Source: Syngnathus acus
Taxonomy: Eukaryota > Chordata > Actinopteri > Syngnathiformes > Syngnathidae
DNA length: 64,000 nucleotides
Direction of reading: 5' to 3'
Assembly (NCBI RefSeq): GCF_901709675.1
Contig: NC_051098.1
Coordinates: 13,421,918 to 13,485,917 of the forward strand
A model generated the notes under the pieces. It was not told where the DNA came from and ran no database searches. It saw nothing but the letters and a program-made list of their open reading frames with translations. Numbering within the stretch: position 1 is the first letter of the stretch; every line of letters begins with the position of its first letter. Below, piece by piece: positions 32,052-44,358 of this stretch. The position numbers and the translations under genes are program-made.

Positions 32052-32815
32052 CACGTTGCTTAGCGTGCGCGCAAAACAAAGGCTGGCAAGAAAAAGCGCA
32101 GGGATGAGATATGGCAAAGTTTACAGCGTTGTAATAAACTTAAAAGGGCGCCCAAAAAAAAAAGATGATAGCTAATATTTGTTAGTTTGGCTAAACGGCT
32201 GTAAATTAAGAAAACACGTAAGGAAATGGGGTAACGGCGTATTTATAAGCGTTACCAAACAAAACTGCCTACTACTTACACAGGTTTATAAATCCTGTTG
32301 TTTATCGTTTTGGCTTTTATCGCGTTTGATATTAGCCATACCTAGCTTATGGCAAGCTTCATTACGATGCATTGAGCGCAAGGCGAAACACGACCGCTTG
32401 AAAAGAAAACGTGCATTGGCTTCGCATGCAAGTTGGGCACTTTGCTGAGCATTCGCGTGTCGAAGGAACAAAACAAACACAAGTCCTGCAATGATTTGTA
32501 CCTTGCCCACCGCTCGTCTCGTGGCCAACAAAAGCGAGGTAGATGAAAAGCGCGACGACTGCCCTCTAGCGGACCAGCCAGCTAACGCCATTAGATGAGT
32601 TTGAGCGAGTTAAAAAAACAACAACGTAATTTCAACCATTTAATATTCGAGTGCCGGATTTTGTGTTTTAACACTAATTTATCGTGAAAATGAAGTATTG
32701 GTTGTAGTATCGTAAATGAGAACGCGCGTTTCAAAGAGGAAGTGACGTAGTGGCGATGCTTGAAGAATACTGGGTAATGTAGTTTGTGATTGCCCACAAT
32801 AGAGCATTTTTTTTT
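32052..32815 (-). promoter_or_regulatory. Duplicated hnrnpul1 promoter region
   Basis: Collinear homology to 25200-26030, including AAAAAGCGCrGG near the start, the GCATTGGCTT block, TGCCCTCTAGCG and the exact ACTGGGTAATGTAGTT motif at 32769-32784. The duplication thus covered the promoter as well as exons 1-3, so the truncated copy may still be transcribed. Confidence 0.6.
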
Positions 32816-33430
32816 CATCAGTAATTTTATGCCCTATATCTACCACATGAAGCAAAATTATACGTGCAATTTTTTTCTCTGATATTCAATAAATTAATCT
32901 GCTTAAAAAAATGGGGTAAACAGAGTTTTGTAGCAGAGTATGACATTAAATTTAGCACCACTATGTTTTTACAGCAAATTCATTATTAATGGCATCATCG
33001 TCTTTATTTTACACCATCGTTCACCCATTATGGCAGTTACAAAGAAATCAGCAAAGTGATTCACAGTGATATTGACTAAGCACTTCCTTTTCCCCATTTA
33101 GACTCGAGGCATGTTAATTATTAACCGAGCCTCTCCTAAATTATTGAATATCCAAACAGATGCCATTATCAGATACTAACTTTTGAATTTGTTGATTCAA
33201 TTCTCAAACCACTTTGTAATGAACATGCAATATCAACCACAGAAAATACACTATGAATGTCATAGCAATCCACTTATTTGCACACAGTTGCAATTCCAAA
33301 ACACATCGCCCTGATGTTATGTCCACTTCTTCCTCCATGCAGGAGTAGCAGTGAAGTAGCAGCTTCAGGCTTTACATGTTGCAATCAAGTCTTCTTATGT
33401 CCATACGCGTACCACGTTTACGCCATTTCC
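32816..33430. other. Intergenic stretch with opa3 3' UTR
   Basis: Holds the probable opa3 3' UTR. A minus-strand AATAAA lies at 33003-33008, about 420 nt past the stop. Nothing else recognised. Confidence 0.4.
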
Positions 33431-34499
33431 TCACTTTTTGGTGGGCGTAGGAAAGGAGACTAGCTGCCTGTTCACCTCTCTCAGCTGAGCGCTTAGCGTC
33501 TCTGTGGTGAACGTGAGCTCTGCTATTTGAGTCTGTAGGCTGGTGAGCGTCTCGTTGAGCTCGTCCTCCTTGTTACGCGAGTTGACCGCCTGCCTGGTGT
33601 ACTCCAGCACCATGCATCCGCCGCCCACGAGGAAGATCAACGTCTCGCCCAGCAGCTCGGCGCCAAGCTCCGCCGCTACTTCCTCGTTCAGTGGCTTAAT
33701 GCTGGCACCACGGAAACCCATGATGCGCATCTTGGTTCGCATCTCAATCCAGTGGTACACTGCAATGACAGTGATCAAATGACATATTTTACAAGGGGGT
33801 ACAAGCACCTAAATAGTGGCTGGTATGATTCAGTTGTCTGAAATACTGGAAAAGGTTTTGATTTTATTTAGATTTTTGCCCAAAAGCCTATATTGGTTAT
33901 ATGTGTAAATAAGAATGGACAGAGGCTAAATAGTTTTTTTATTTTTTATTTAAATTAAACGTGTAAAGGTACTATATTTACTCAGAAGCTACTTTATGGC
34001 TTCTATTTAATGGCGTTTAGCTGGAAGCTGCTTCAAGTAACTACATCAATGTACATGGTAGCCGGACAATCACTAGCTAGGTGTCCTGATCAATTTAAAT
34101 TACATTTTATTGCTATTTTGTATTTAATAACTACAAGTCGCCGTGTGATGCTACACTAGCTACACTCAATGACAATCAAGAACCGCCCAGCCCGCCTGTT
34201 CTTGTCTACTATTGGTCAGTCACGTGTATTCACGACGTCTATTGGATATGAGATTTTACCAAGAGCATTCTCATTGGTCATCAGCGAATGTATGTCCGTG
34301 CATGTCTGACACTTGCGTCTAGCGGTCACTAGACACCCTTAAAGATCGGTTACTCACGCTGAGCCGGCGGCATGCAGACGTAATTCTTAAAAAATTCGCT
34401 CCTCCGAGCCCCAGCTTTTATCCGGTTAGCGACGGGCTTGCTCAACTGCTTCACTCCGAGGTAGAGGAGCTTGGCGATTGGAAAGGCGCCGACGACCAT
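33431..34499 (-). CDS. opa3: OPA3 mitochondrial protein (2 exons, 156 aa)
   Basis: OPA3 is a small mitochondrial membrane protein affecting mitochondrial shape; human mutations cause optic atrophy and 3-methylglutaconic aciduria type III. Exons 34358-34499 and 33431-33759 join as 157 codons with phase 1 at the junction (donor GTGAGT, acceptor CATTGCAG). The N-terminus has the family signature [15 protein letters not shown] and KPVANRIK; exon 2 opens [17 protein letters not shown], then a hydrophobic [14 protein letters not shown] segment and a coiled-coil tail. Human OPA3 is 179 residues; the shorter tail is unremarkable. In human it lies at 19q13.32 near PPP1R13L, which is also the next gene here. 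Confidence 0.93.
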
Positions 34500-37400
34500 C
34501 TTGGGGCGGAAGTGTGTTCACGTTCAGGGGCGGGCCTAGGTGTGAAAAAGCCAATCACATGGTTAGCCAGGTCACCAATCAGACGTCGCGCTGGCACGTC
34601 GGTGACGCTGTTCTGTCAAAAGCACGCACGACAAAGACTACATTCATTCGATTACGTTGTTAGTCGATTACTATGTCTAGTTTTCAAACTTAAACCTTAA
34701 CTTACTTAATAGTTTGGAAATTTGAAAAATGCATGAATAACATACAACAACAACAAAAAAAAACACTAATGCCAAGAAAAGAAAATCTGTCGTAAAAAAT
34801 GAAGGGGCGGCATGTTATACCTGGCCAGCTGTGGCTCAAACACCTGGCTCGGGTTACTTGCGTTTATGTAGGGAGGAGGAGCAGGGGCGGACCTAGAGCT
34901 ATGTGTGTGCACGCCTGGAGGAAATAACACACACTGTGACTGGGCAGCCGACTTCAGGAAGCTTAGAAAAAAAGTGTTCCAGGATCAGGACACGCAGATT
35001 TTCTCTCTCTCAGTCTCAAAGGGAGGAGGACAAGAGCTTTCCGTTTTCTTTGAGGTAAGCGACTTCTCATGTGCATTCCTGCAAGGAAAGTTACACCCAC
35101 CCCCTCAAAAGTGACGTTACAGTCCGTTGTGTGGAATTCTTAGAGGCAAGGGTGGTTTTATTTTTGGTTCTGAACTAATGAACATCAGATGTAACTAATT
35201 TTGTAACCGTCTGGCTTGCATCCATTGAAACACCACAGCCTGTTCCTGTACGATTAATTCCATGCGGGCATCAAAGCAACAACCGAGATTTGTCTGAGTT
35301 TCATTCCGATTTGAACCAATTTCATGTTCATTCATGTGACTTTATTGCCACAATTTAGGACTATTACAATGTAATAAGTATAATCAGATTTGTTATGATA
35401 GTAATTGTTGCATGAACAAATCCCTGAGGGTGCTTCAGAAAGTATTCGAGAAAACTTTGTTTGTTTGTGAAACAAAAAAAATTCACTCAGTTGGCCCTAC
35501 TTGAGATATGATAAGGACAATGCGGATTAACACGTCATTTGGATGTTCAAGGTTCGAAATTCTTCTTTGCATGTGCTTACGTGACTTTTTTTTTTTTTTT
35601 TTTCAAATTTGCTCTCAGATTTCAAAAACATTTTCGGTCAATAGAAGACTAAGTTGTCATAGTAACCCGTGACCCTAAAGTGCAAAAGAAAATGGATGAA
35701 TGAAATAAACTAGCGAAAAGTCACACACACGACTACTTTTAATGCTGTGTTGGCGGAACACATCAGGACTTGTTCAGAACTCGAACCCTGAAGGATTTTT
35801 GGCCTGAAGCTTGACACGAGGGATTGACACATACTTGGGATGTGCAAAGCCAACTCACGCCTGCAAGCAAATCCACCTGCTTGCAGAATGTCCGAGTGGC
35901 GCGTGGCCAAGTGTTGTGTGGCCACTTGCTGCAATTTCATGTTCAGCACAACAACAAAAACAACAACACAAATTCCTCCAAAGTGATCGATTTTGTGAAG
36001 ATGTCTGTAACTCAAAATACTTTTATCTCAAATCGTCCTTGACAAATGAAATGAAATGAATGAAAATGAAATTGATCCGTTCCAGCCTCCCCAAAAAACA
36101 ACAATATAATGTAACGCAATGTAATTTAGTTTTACGTGATAAAGCCATCAGTGATTAAAATTTGCTCTGGATAGGTGGAATAGTTTTTCCGGAGAGGACA
36201 AAGAATATGTCATATTGTCTTTTTATCATCTCTGTGTTGCACAACTGTATTCAAATCACCATTCTATCACATAAATGCCATTTGTTAGCCTATCTGTAGC
36301 ATTACGGGTTAGCATCAAACTAGCAGTTAGCCAGATTGATTTAAACATTGCGCAATTTCATTTGTCTTGTGTTTAGTTTGACAGCAAGCTTGAACCAGCA
36401 GTGGACATAATCAAGTTGAAGTTTCTTTTTGAAGAAGTTGCCAAACTGCTGCCTGTTGAGAAGTGACTCAAGTTGAAAGAGGCTTCTGAAAATTTTTTAC
36501 TGTAATAATGATTAAGCCTCTGCGTTTTTAGAGTGGTTTAAAAAACACGGTGGGAAAAGTGAAACTTTCAGCTGCAAATAGGCACCACATGTTCTGTACA
36601 GTTCACCCCAAAGCGTTTAATCACACTTGGGAAGGACACACAAAGCCCGTTGCCCCAAACCACCACTGCTCCTGTGCACCGACACTCGCTTTTTGGCAGT
36701 CGACCGAAAAACAAAAAACGCCCATAATTGCTTGGAAGAGGAATATAAATTGGGGGGAACGACCTGCAAATCTGTGTAATGGCCGTCTACTTTGTTGTCT
36801 AGAAATGTTGAGAATGTATTGCGACACCGACAGATTCCTGAGTCACGTGCGGCAAACGTAGCAGAGAAGAAAATTTAAAAAACTTTTACTCCTGAAACAA
36901 ATTTCCAATTTGAATCGTGCCTGAATGATTGTGGCGACTAACATGTACAAACTAATCTTTAATTAATATTTCGGGTCACGCAAACCCGACCAGTTAAATA
37001 TTGAAATTATATTCAGCCCAGAATTGAAACACAATGTTAGCTTGAAAATAAATAAACAAAATACACATATTTTTAGATATATTTTATTTTTTACAATATA
37101 TATATTATTTTTAATCTTTTGATTTTTGATGACTAATTCAAAAAGGTGATTATAAATCACACACAGATCGAGAAACATTATTTTTATTGCCGGGCCTGTT
37201 TTCCTTGCCTTTGGTGAACAGAATGTGTGCTTGCTTGTTTGGTACGTTTTTTTTTTGTTTTTTTATGAGGCAACGTCAAGCACCTACCTCTGTGGCTTGC
37301 AAGGCAGTGGAGAGTTGTTCTGAGAAACTAGGGCGTAACTCTTGTCATTGTCTGCAAATAGAAAAGACTGAGTGAGGCATTCTTGTTAGGTGACAGGTCA

Positions 37401-37999
37401 CAGACTTAGCTCAACATGATGGAATTGAGGATCTGCTGCGAGCTAGATTTGGCCTCTATTACGCAATGAATGAAGATTTAGTAGAGGTTCATGGGATTTG
37501 TTTTTTGGTAGTCTTGTGGTTGTTTTAGCTGCGGTCTCGTGGGATTTGGGCAAGTCTCACATGTCAGAAAGTCTTGCGGAAGTTTGACAATCTGGCATTG
37601 CATCCCCTGCCAGCAGAATTCAGGTGGAAGGAAATTGTGGAAACACGGATAAGATCGAAAAAGGTGATGTAGGATCTCAGTGGAGGATTTGAATCACACA
37701 CAGCAGTGATTGTAGCAGACACACCCCGGTATTCCGCTTAACTGACCGTGATTGTCCTGAACTGTTACACATAAAGCTTGTCAGTGAAAGGATCTTTGTT
37801 GCATGCTAAACGGTGGGAAGAGGAAGAGCGACGTGATCCCTTTTGCACAACTGCTCTTGAGAAATGTCCAAAAGTGAATCAGCAGGTCAACAAAGTGGGA
37901 ATAGAGGACACTGCGACCGCATTTTGTCTCACTTAGTCAAACATAGGTGGGGCTGTTAAGCAATCCGGGTATTAATCTCTGTCAACAAAATTATAATAA

Positions 38000-38001
<2 letters not shown>

Positions 38002-38062
<61 letters not shown>
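38002..38062. repeat. (AT)n microsatellite
   Basis: About thirty uninterrupted AT dinucleotides, in AT-rich sequence. Likely length-variable. Confidence 0.95.
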
Positions 38063-38064
<2 letters not shown>

Positions 38065-38754
38065 TATTTAATTTTATAATAATAATTATTCCTTTTAATT
38101 AATAATAAATTAATTTTATAATACTAATTTATTCAATTAAAAAGGGAAACCATAGTTTCATATTGAACTGGTCAGGTTGCTGACGAAAATGAGTTCAAAT
38201 ACACTGGCTCTGTTTGATAGGGTTTTCTGTCAATTTGGGTGACTTCCCCGAAAGCGTAGACGTCCAAATGACCTTTGGACAGAAAACAAACCAGAAACCT
38301 CAGCGCCATGAGCGGTCCAATGAACATTGAGTGGTGGGTGACGGGTTGGAGTGGGGGTGTCATGCCAGGAAGCGGAGGGGCCGGACCATGATGCGTGATC
38401 TGGCTTTGTGTTGCGCACTCTCTTGACAAAGATAAGATGTGTGTGTGGGAGGGGGAGGGATGACGTTGAAGGTCTGCTGTGGAATGCGACTGTTAGTCCC
38501 GCACGGCCGATCTTATCGATAGTGTGAACCTCTTCCGAGGTGCCTGGCTAATGTTGGTTCAGATTTGCCAGATGTGGCTCACAGTGCCACTCGTTTATCT
38601 ACCGGGAAATATGCACAAGTGTTGCATGTGATGTATAAGTGGCAACACTTGACTTGAGTTTAGTGTTGAGGAAGTTTATGTTTGCAAAACTTTACTTCTC
38701 ATTAGAGTTGATTCAGTACTGCTTATCTGCACATGGTGTGTGTGTATCCATTTA

Positions 38755-39035
38755 TTTATTCATATAGATTTATGTATTCATCCATCCATCTATTTATTTA
38801 TTTAACACATTCCATTGATATTTTATTTATTTAATTATTGTACGTTTATTTATCTATTAATTAATTTAGTTATTTAATTATTTCTCTTTCTATCTAGGGT
38901 GAGTGCATATCCATTATTTATTTAATGTTTATTAGATTGATATTTAATTTAATCAATTCATATGTTTATCTATCAATTAATTTAGTTAGTTATTTAATTA
39001 TTCAACTTTCTTTCTTTTTATTTATTTACTTACAC
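38755..39035. repeat. TTTA/ATTTA-rich low-complexity region
   Basis: Dense, irregular TTTA, ATTA and CATC units with two near-repeated blocks around TTATCTATyAATTAATTTAG (about 38850 and 38965). Simple-sequence expansion is the likely origin. Confidence 0.6.
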
Positions 39036-39355
39036 AAGTGGATGCATAATTATAGTCTGGGCACTTTGGGCATGTCTGCCTCACCTCGACACAAACAAAA
39101 AGGGTGTGGACGGTTGAGTTTTTGCACGTTTGCCCCTCGGGGAGGACGTAAACGGTTCAACATACCTGATAATTGTGCAAGGCTCCTCCAGTAGCGAGGT
39201 GGGACCACACCAAAGTAGAACAACAAAGACCATCACGGCTTGAAAGGGTCCAACTGGCACCGGAACTGTACACAAAATGAGTCAATACATGGAAATAGAA
39301 AGATAAAAAAACAAATCCCATTTTTCCAGGAGTTGAACGTCGCTGCCTGACAGCC

Positions 39356-42300
39356 ATGGCTTCTCAGAACAGCTATGGCAGCAACCTACTGTGTGAGTCC
39401 CCCCCCCCCCCCCCCCCCTCATTTCTATTTAATCACCCTGTCAATCATCCTTTGAGCTCTGTGCTAATTGACTGTTTTGCGATTTGGCGCTCTCCAGTCC
39501 AGACTATGAACGATGACCTAAACGCATCGCTGGCCAGCGCGGACGAGCTTGACAAAGAGTTCAGCACCATGATGAGGACGGCCTCCTCTGGACCACCGGA
39601 CGCACAGCGCCGTGGATATCCGGTACGCGCAGATACACAGCGTTTGGAGCTTCAAAGGTGTAAACGTTTCTGTGTGTGCACAGATTCCTCAACAGCAGCA
39701 CATCTCCTCACCATCCAGCACGTCCAACTCACTGAGGGGGTCGAGCAGCTGGAATAACATCAGCTCAATGTCACCGCCGTACACACCCAGCGCATCAACC
39801 CTCCACCCGATGGACTCCATGGTCACCATGATCAAAAGTGCGCCCACTTCCCCGGTGCCTTCAGTCAGCTCGGTTTCCTCGCCCAAGATCAGTCGGGCCG
39901 CCTCGCCTCTGCCCCAGGGCGCTTTGAGCCCCAAGCATTCGCCCCACAGCCAGAGGAGAAGCTACGATTGGAGTCCCCGCGGTTCGGTGGGCTACATGGA
40001 GAGGAGCTCGTCCCCCAATCGCACCGCCGCCTCTCACCGACCCCTGCCCTCGCCCAACCGGCTCAGCCCCTTCGACGGTCGCGGGTCGCCTCGGCCCGAC
40101 CGGGGTCCCTCGCCTTTAGCTTTTCATCATCCCGCGGCAGAAACGCTTCCTCGGGCTTTTAGTTTCAGACAACCAGGTGAGGACCTTTTCATTTGACTGT
40201 GTCATGAAAAATAACGGACAAAACAAATTTCTACGCTCTAATTTTCATTGTAAAAATAAAAACATTAAAAATATAAAAATAATTTAAAAAAATTGTCAGG
40301 GAAAAAAAAACGTGGAAAAGACCTTCCCGCCTTTGAATCGGAATCAATAAAACAAACAGCAGCCTCTAGATGAGGAAATACATTAGTATCATTTAAATTC
40401 CTTTTTAGTCGAGTCTGCACTAAGTAAACATACCGATTTGTGTTGGACGTGATGTAACAACGTGGCAAGAAGGCTTCGCATTGCTTAGGAGGGTGGAGCT
40501 GCTGCTGCTGCTCAATTGCTGAGTGAGTTTCTGCAGATCTGATGATTTTCACCATCTATTGGGAAACACACAGAGTTGTAGAACAGGTTTGCATCCCCAC
40601 CCTGTATTTGACAAATCCCGGCGGGCACACGATACAAATCAGCTCAAATCACAATACTTATAATTACGGCATGAGTACACACCCACTTAAAAAAGGTCCC
40701 ATTGTTATTGTCGTTACTCCAAAGAAATCGACATTTTGAGTTCTTTGGGGTCATTTCCGCTGTGCTGTTCAAAACCAAATCAGTTTTTCTAAGGGACATG
40801 AAATTTGCTAGGCACACAAAAAAAAACTCTCAATCCTGTTATGTGGTTTCTCCCAGATGAGGGCGTGCAGAAGCAAAAGAGTCCCGGCAAGTGGAACGAG
40901 ACGGATCTAGACATGTCCTTCGATAGCAAGCCTCACCACACTTATGACAGTTAGTCAGTCCTTGTGCGCCGAGTGGGACAAACGAGTAGAAAATGTCATT
41001 CAATGGGCCTTATGTCTCGTTCCAGAGAGCGATTGGATCAGAGCCACCGTGCCCAACAGTAACTGGAGAGAGTCCAACCTAGATGGCCCTTCACCGGCCC
41101 CCAGCCCCAAAAAGGTGCGAAGGAAAAGTCCGACTTGTGGGGACCGACAAGCAATTTTCCGGGACCAAAACAAATGACTGTTTTCCTTTTCAGAATCCTC
41201 GCGCTCCGCCTGTCCAGTTCTCTCACAGCTCCCTGCCAAGGAACACTCGGGTGTCAGTCCTCCCGGACGTGCCGTCGTCGACCCAATCCCATCAGTACCA
41301 CCAGCAACCCATCATTTCCCGGATTTCCATTCCGCCCGCTGCTGCCCAATCTCGCCAACGCAGGCCCATCCCGCTCTCCGTCATCATGCGTCTCCAGAAC
41401 CCCCAGTGGGGAGCTACGTCCGCCAGAATGACTCCAGGGGGGCACCATGGAGACCAATGGGAGGCTCCTTACCAGACTGGCGGATCCAGAAATTTCTTCT
41501 TCAACCAGGCCGCCATGCAGCCGCCGCCTGAACTCAGACAACCGGCCATTTACAGCGACGGTAAAAAAAAAAATCTTTATCTTCAAACATTTGCCTCACG
41601 TCAAGGTTCCCTGGACCAAGAGTCTTGATTCACACAATGAACAAGTTGTCTCATTCCTTCTTGGCAGCATTGAACCCAGGTGACATCGACGCTGAGCTGT
41701 CCAGACTGGACTTAGTTCACCACGTTCCCATGATCCACGAGGGCCCTCCCCGGCCCCTCAGTCCTACCCGGCTCCAGCCCGTGGTGGCCCCCGAGGCCCA
41801 GAGCCAGGAAATTCCCGACATAGAGGAGCTGCTTCGCATCCGGTCGGAGATCCCTCGACCTCTGAAGAGGCGCGGCTCGGTCGAACCGTCGCAGCCCCTG
41901 AAGAATGCGTCGCAGTATGAACCCAACCAGTACAAGAAGCTCATCAACAAGCTCTTCCAGCGTAAGGAGCGGCGGCACAAGGGCGAGGAAGGCGGCAGTG
42001 AGAGCAGCAGCTCCTCTGAGGGGGAGGACAACAGCGCTGCGCTTCCTCCGCTGCGACCGCCCCAGGCCACCACCCTCCAAGATTGCAGAGTACGAAAACA
42101 GAAACCTTCCGGACCTTTCCTGCTGTACACTATGCATTTGAATCCCAGCTCAAGCCGTGTTTGTCCCTTCAGAACTACCATTCTATCCTGAGGGCCAGCC
42201 GGGAGCGCAAAAGTTCCGGGAGACGAGCCCGCCTGAGCCCGCTGGTGCTGGCGCTGGACGGTGCGCTGGTGGGAGAGCTGGAAACAGTGCAGCGGGCCGT

Positions 42301-43537
42301 ACAAGAGGTGCTAATGCTAATGCTAATTTTACCACTGTCATTGTAAGGGAAGCTGTGTATTTTATGTTCGACTCCGTTCTTTTCCATGCAAAAACTCAGT
42401 TATTATGACTAAGTGGAAGCTTTCTGCGTCCCCGCAGATGCCGGACCCGAGCCAGTCTAACGACGAGGGTATCACGGCGCTCCACAACGCCATCTGTGGC
42501 GGCCATTATAATGTGGTGGATTTCCTGGTTCGCATCGGCGCCAATGTCAGCGCGCCGGACAGCCACGGATGGTAAATGTCTACATGGGGGCATATCGTTA
42601 AAACGTCAGAGCGCTTTGACGTTTTGTGTGCGGCAGGACTCCGCTGCACTGCGCGGCGTCGTGCAACGACCGGCCGCTGTGCGAGTTCCTGGTGAGGAAC
42701 GGCGCGGCTGTCATGGCCATGACTGAGAGCGACGGCGCCACGGCCGCACAGAAGTGCGACCCGTACGCCGTCGGCTTTGAGGAGTGCGAGAGCTTCCTGA
42801 GAGGTGAGGCACGCGCATTCAAATATAGGCTGTTTTTACATTTGTGTCTTTGATTTTGCCATAATTAAGTTTTTCTTTTATTTTTGTTTGGGTCTCTGAC
42901 GTCGCCATAATTCATTTCATTCTGTTTTTCTTTTGTTATTCTGAGGCTACAATGCGGACGTTGAACTCCACGTTTGTCGTGTCGTTGATGTCTTTGATGT
43001 AATTAATTTCACTCTTATTTTGAGGCTACAATGCTGACGTTGAACTCTACGTTTGTGTCTTTGATGTTCCTATCTCGCTTCACGTTTGTGTTTTTGACGT
43101 TCCTGTCTGACTTCACGTTTGTGTCTATGATGCTTTTGTCAGGCGTGGAGGAGGCGATGGGCACGGAGAACAGCGGAGTGCTGTACGCCTTGTGGAGTTA
43201 CCCGGCGCAGGCCCCGGACGAGCTCACCTTCCGAGAGGGGGACATGGTCACCATCCTGCAGAAGGTTGACAGCTCCGACTGGTGGTGGGCCTCGCTGTGC
43301 GGCCGCGAGGGCTTCGTACCCAGCAACTACTTTGGGGTAAGACTACAATTTTCTGTCCCGTATGTTACTGTCACCCCTTAGAGGTAACATCGCCAACTAC
43401 TGGCCTGTCATGAATATGCCAAGGCTTTGATTTAGTTTTTTTTGGATGGTCCCTGTGAACAAGGAACTTATTTATTTATTCTTGTGTGTTTATTCCCTCA
43501 GCTTTTCCCCAAGGTTCGACCAAAGTCTCTCTCTTAG
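39356..43537 (+). CDS. ppp1r13l: iASPP, p53-inhibiting ankyrin/SH3 protein (12 exons, 763 aa)
   Basis: iASPP binds p53-family proteins, NF-kB and protein phosphatase 1 and dampens p53-driven apoptosis. Exons: 39356-39392, 39498-39622, 39684-40176, 40857-40949, 41026-41114, 41194-41560, 41668-42089, 42173-42307, 42438-42571, 42637-42803, 43143-43336, 43502-43537; all phases agree (764 codons). A Ser/Pro-rich N-terminal half has [16 protein letters not shown] and [10 protein letters not shown] blocks found in human iASPP, then ankyrin repeats (exons 8-10, [37 protein letters not shown]) and a C-terminal SH3 domain (exons 11-12, [32 protein letters not shown]). The first ATG gives [12 protein letters not shown], unlike the human N-terminus, so upstream coding exons or a different promoter are possible. 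AATAAA lies at 44353-44358, giving a 3' UTR of about 0.8 kb. Confidence 0.92.
42943..43140 (+). repeat. Minisatellite in ppp1r13l intron 10
   Basis: GAGGCTACAATGCkGACGTT recurs 79 bp apart (42943 and 43022). From about 43050 a unit of about 36-40 bp built on CACGTTTGTGTCTwTGAyG repeats three or four times, ending at the exon 11 acceptor. Confidence 0.75.
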
Positions 43538-44358
43538 CTGGGAAAAATGCACTTGGGTCAAGCGGCGCACAATGTATTGTGTGTTTCACCGATTTGCTCA
43601 GTCAAAGACAGTTGAAGGACGAGTCTCAGTATTCTTTTTCTTTTTTTCACTTTCGTTGCTTTTTAACACAACATACACAGAACCCGCTCACCACCACATA
43701 ATGTTGGATAGCTTTCAGGTTGGCAAACAAGGAAGTGGTCCGCATATATTTTTTTTTACAGCTTCTCTAATATTCTGTGAATTTCAATATTCATCAATTC
43801 TCAATATGTTTTTAGTGTGATGTCTAATATGTTATACTCCAACTTTAAGCCTGGTTATGTGACTGGAAAGGAACTAAAAAAAAAAAAAAGAATGAGTCTT
43901 CTAGTAGTATGAAATGTGTGTGTTTTTTGGAGATGGTTGCTTGTATTATGATTGTATACATATATATGTTGTTTAATGACTGTGCAATGCCCAATGGTGA
44001 CCACAAGGCGGCGTCATATAATCAAGTAGTATTAATACTGTGCTCCTCTGTAATGTGATCAAATCAACCTTTCTTTCCTTTTTCTTCATTTCGACTTTTT
44101 ATGCTTGATTTTTTGTGTGTGTGTGTGCGTGGGTGAGCTGAAGCCTTTTCCAGCCGACCTTGGTCAAAAAGTACACCGAGGGTATAAATAACAGCGGTCT
44201 GGCTCTGTTCCTTTTTGGACTGAGAGCAGGGTATTTAAAGTTAAATACAACCAAATGGCACTTTGGATTAAAATTTTTTTTAGACATTGTAACATCACAC
44301 ACATTTGCGGTTGTCCCCATTGTTATAACGAAAACGCTTTGTTACATTTCCAAATAAA

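Larger units (their letters stand above)
34500..39355. other. Intergenic region between opa3 and ppp1r13l
   Basis: About 4.9 kb without a supported coding exon. A possible non-coding first exon of ppp1r13l ends at a consensus donor at 35053 (TTTGAG/GTAAGC). A 30-codon spliceable frame sits at 36377-36466 after a TTTAG acceptor, product unknown. The rest is AT-rich with an AT microsatellite and TTTA-rich DNA. Confidence 0.4.
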
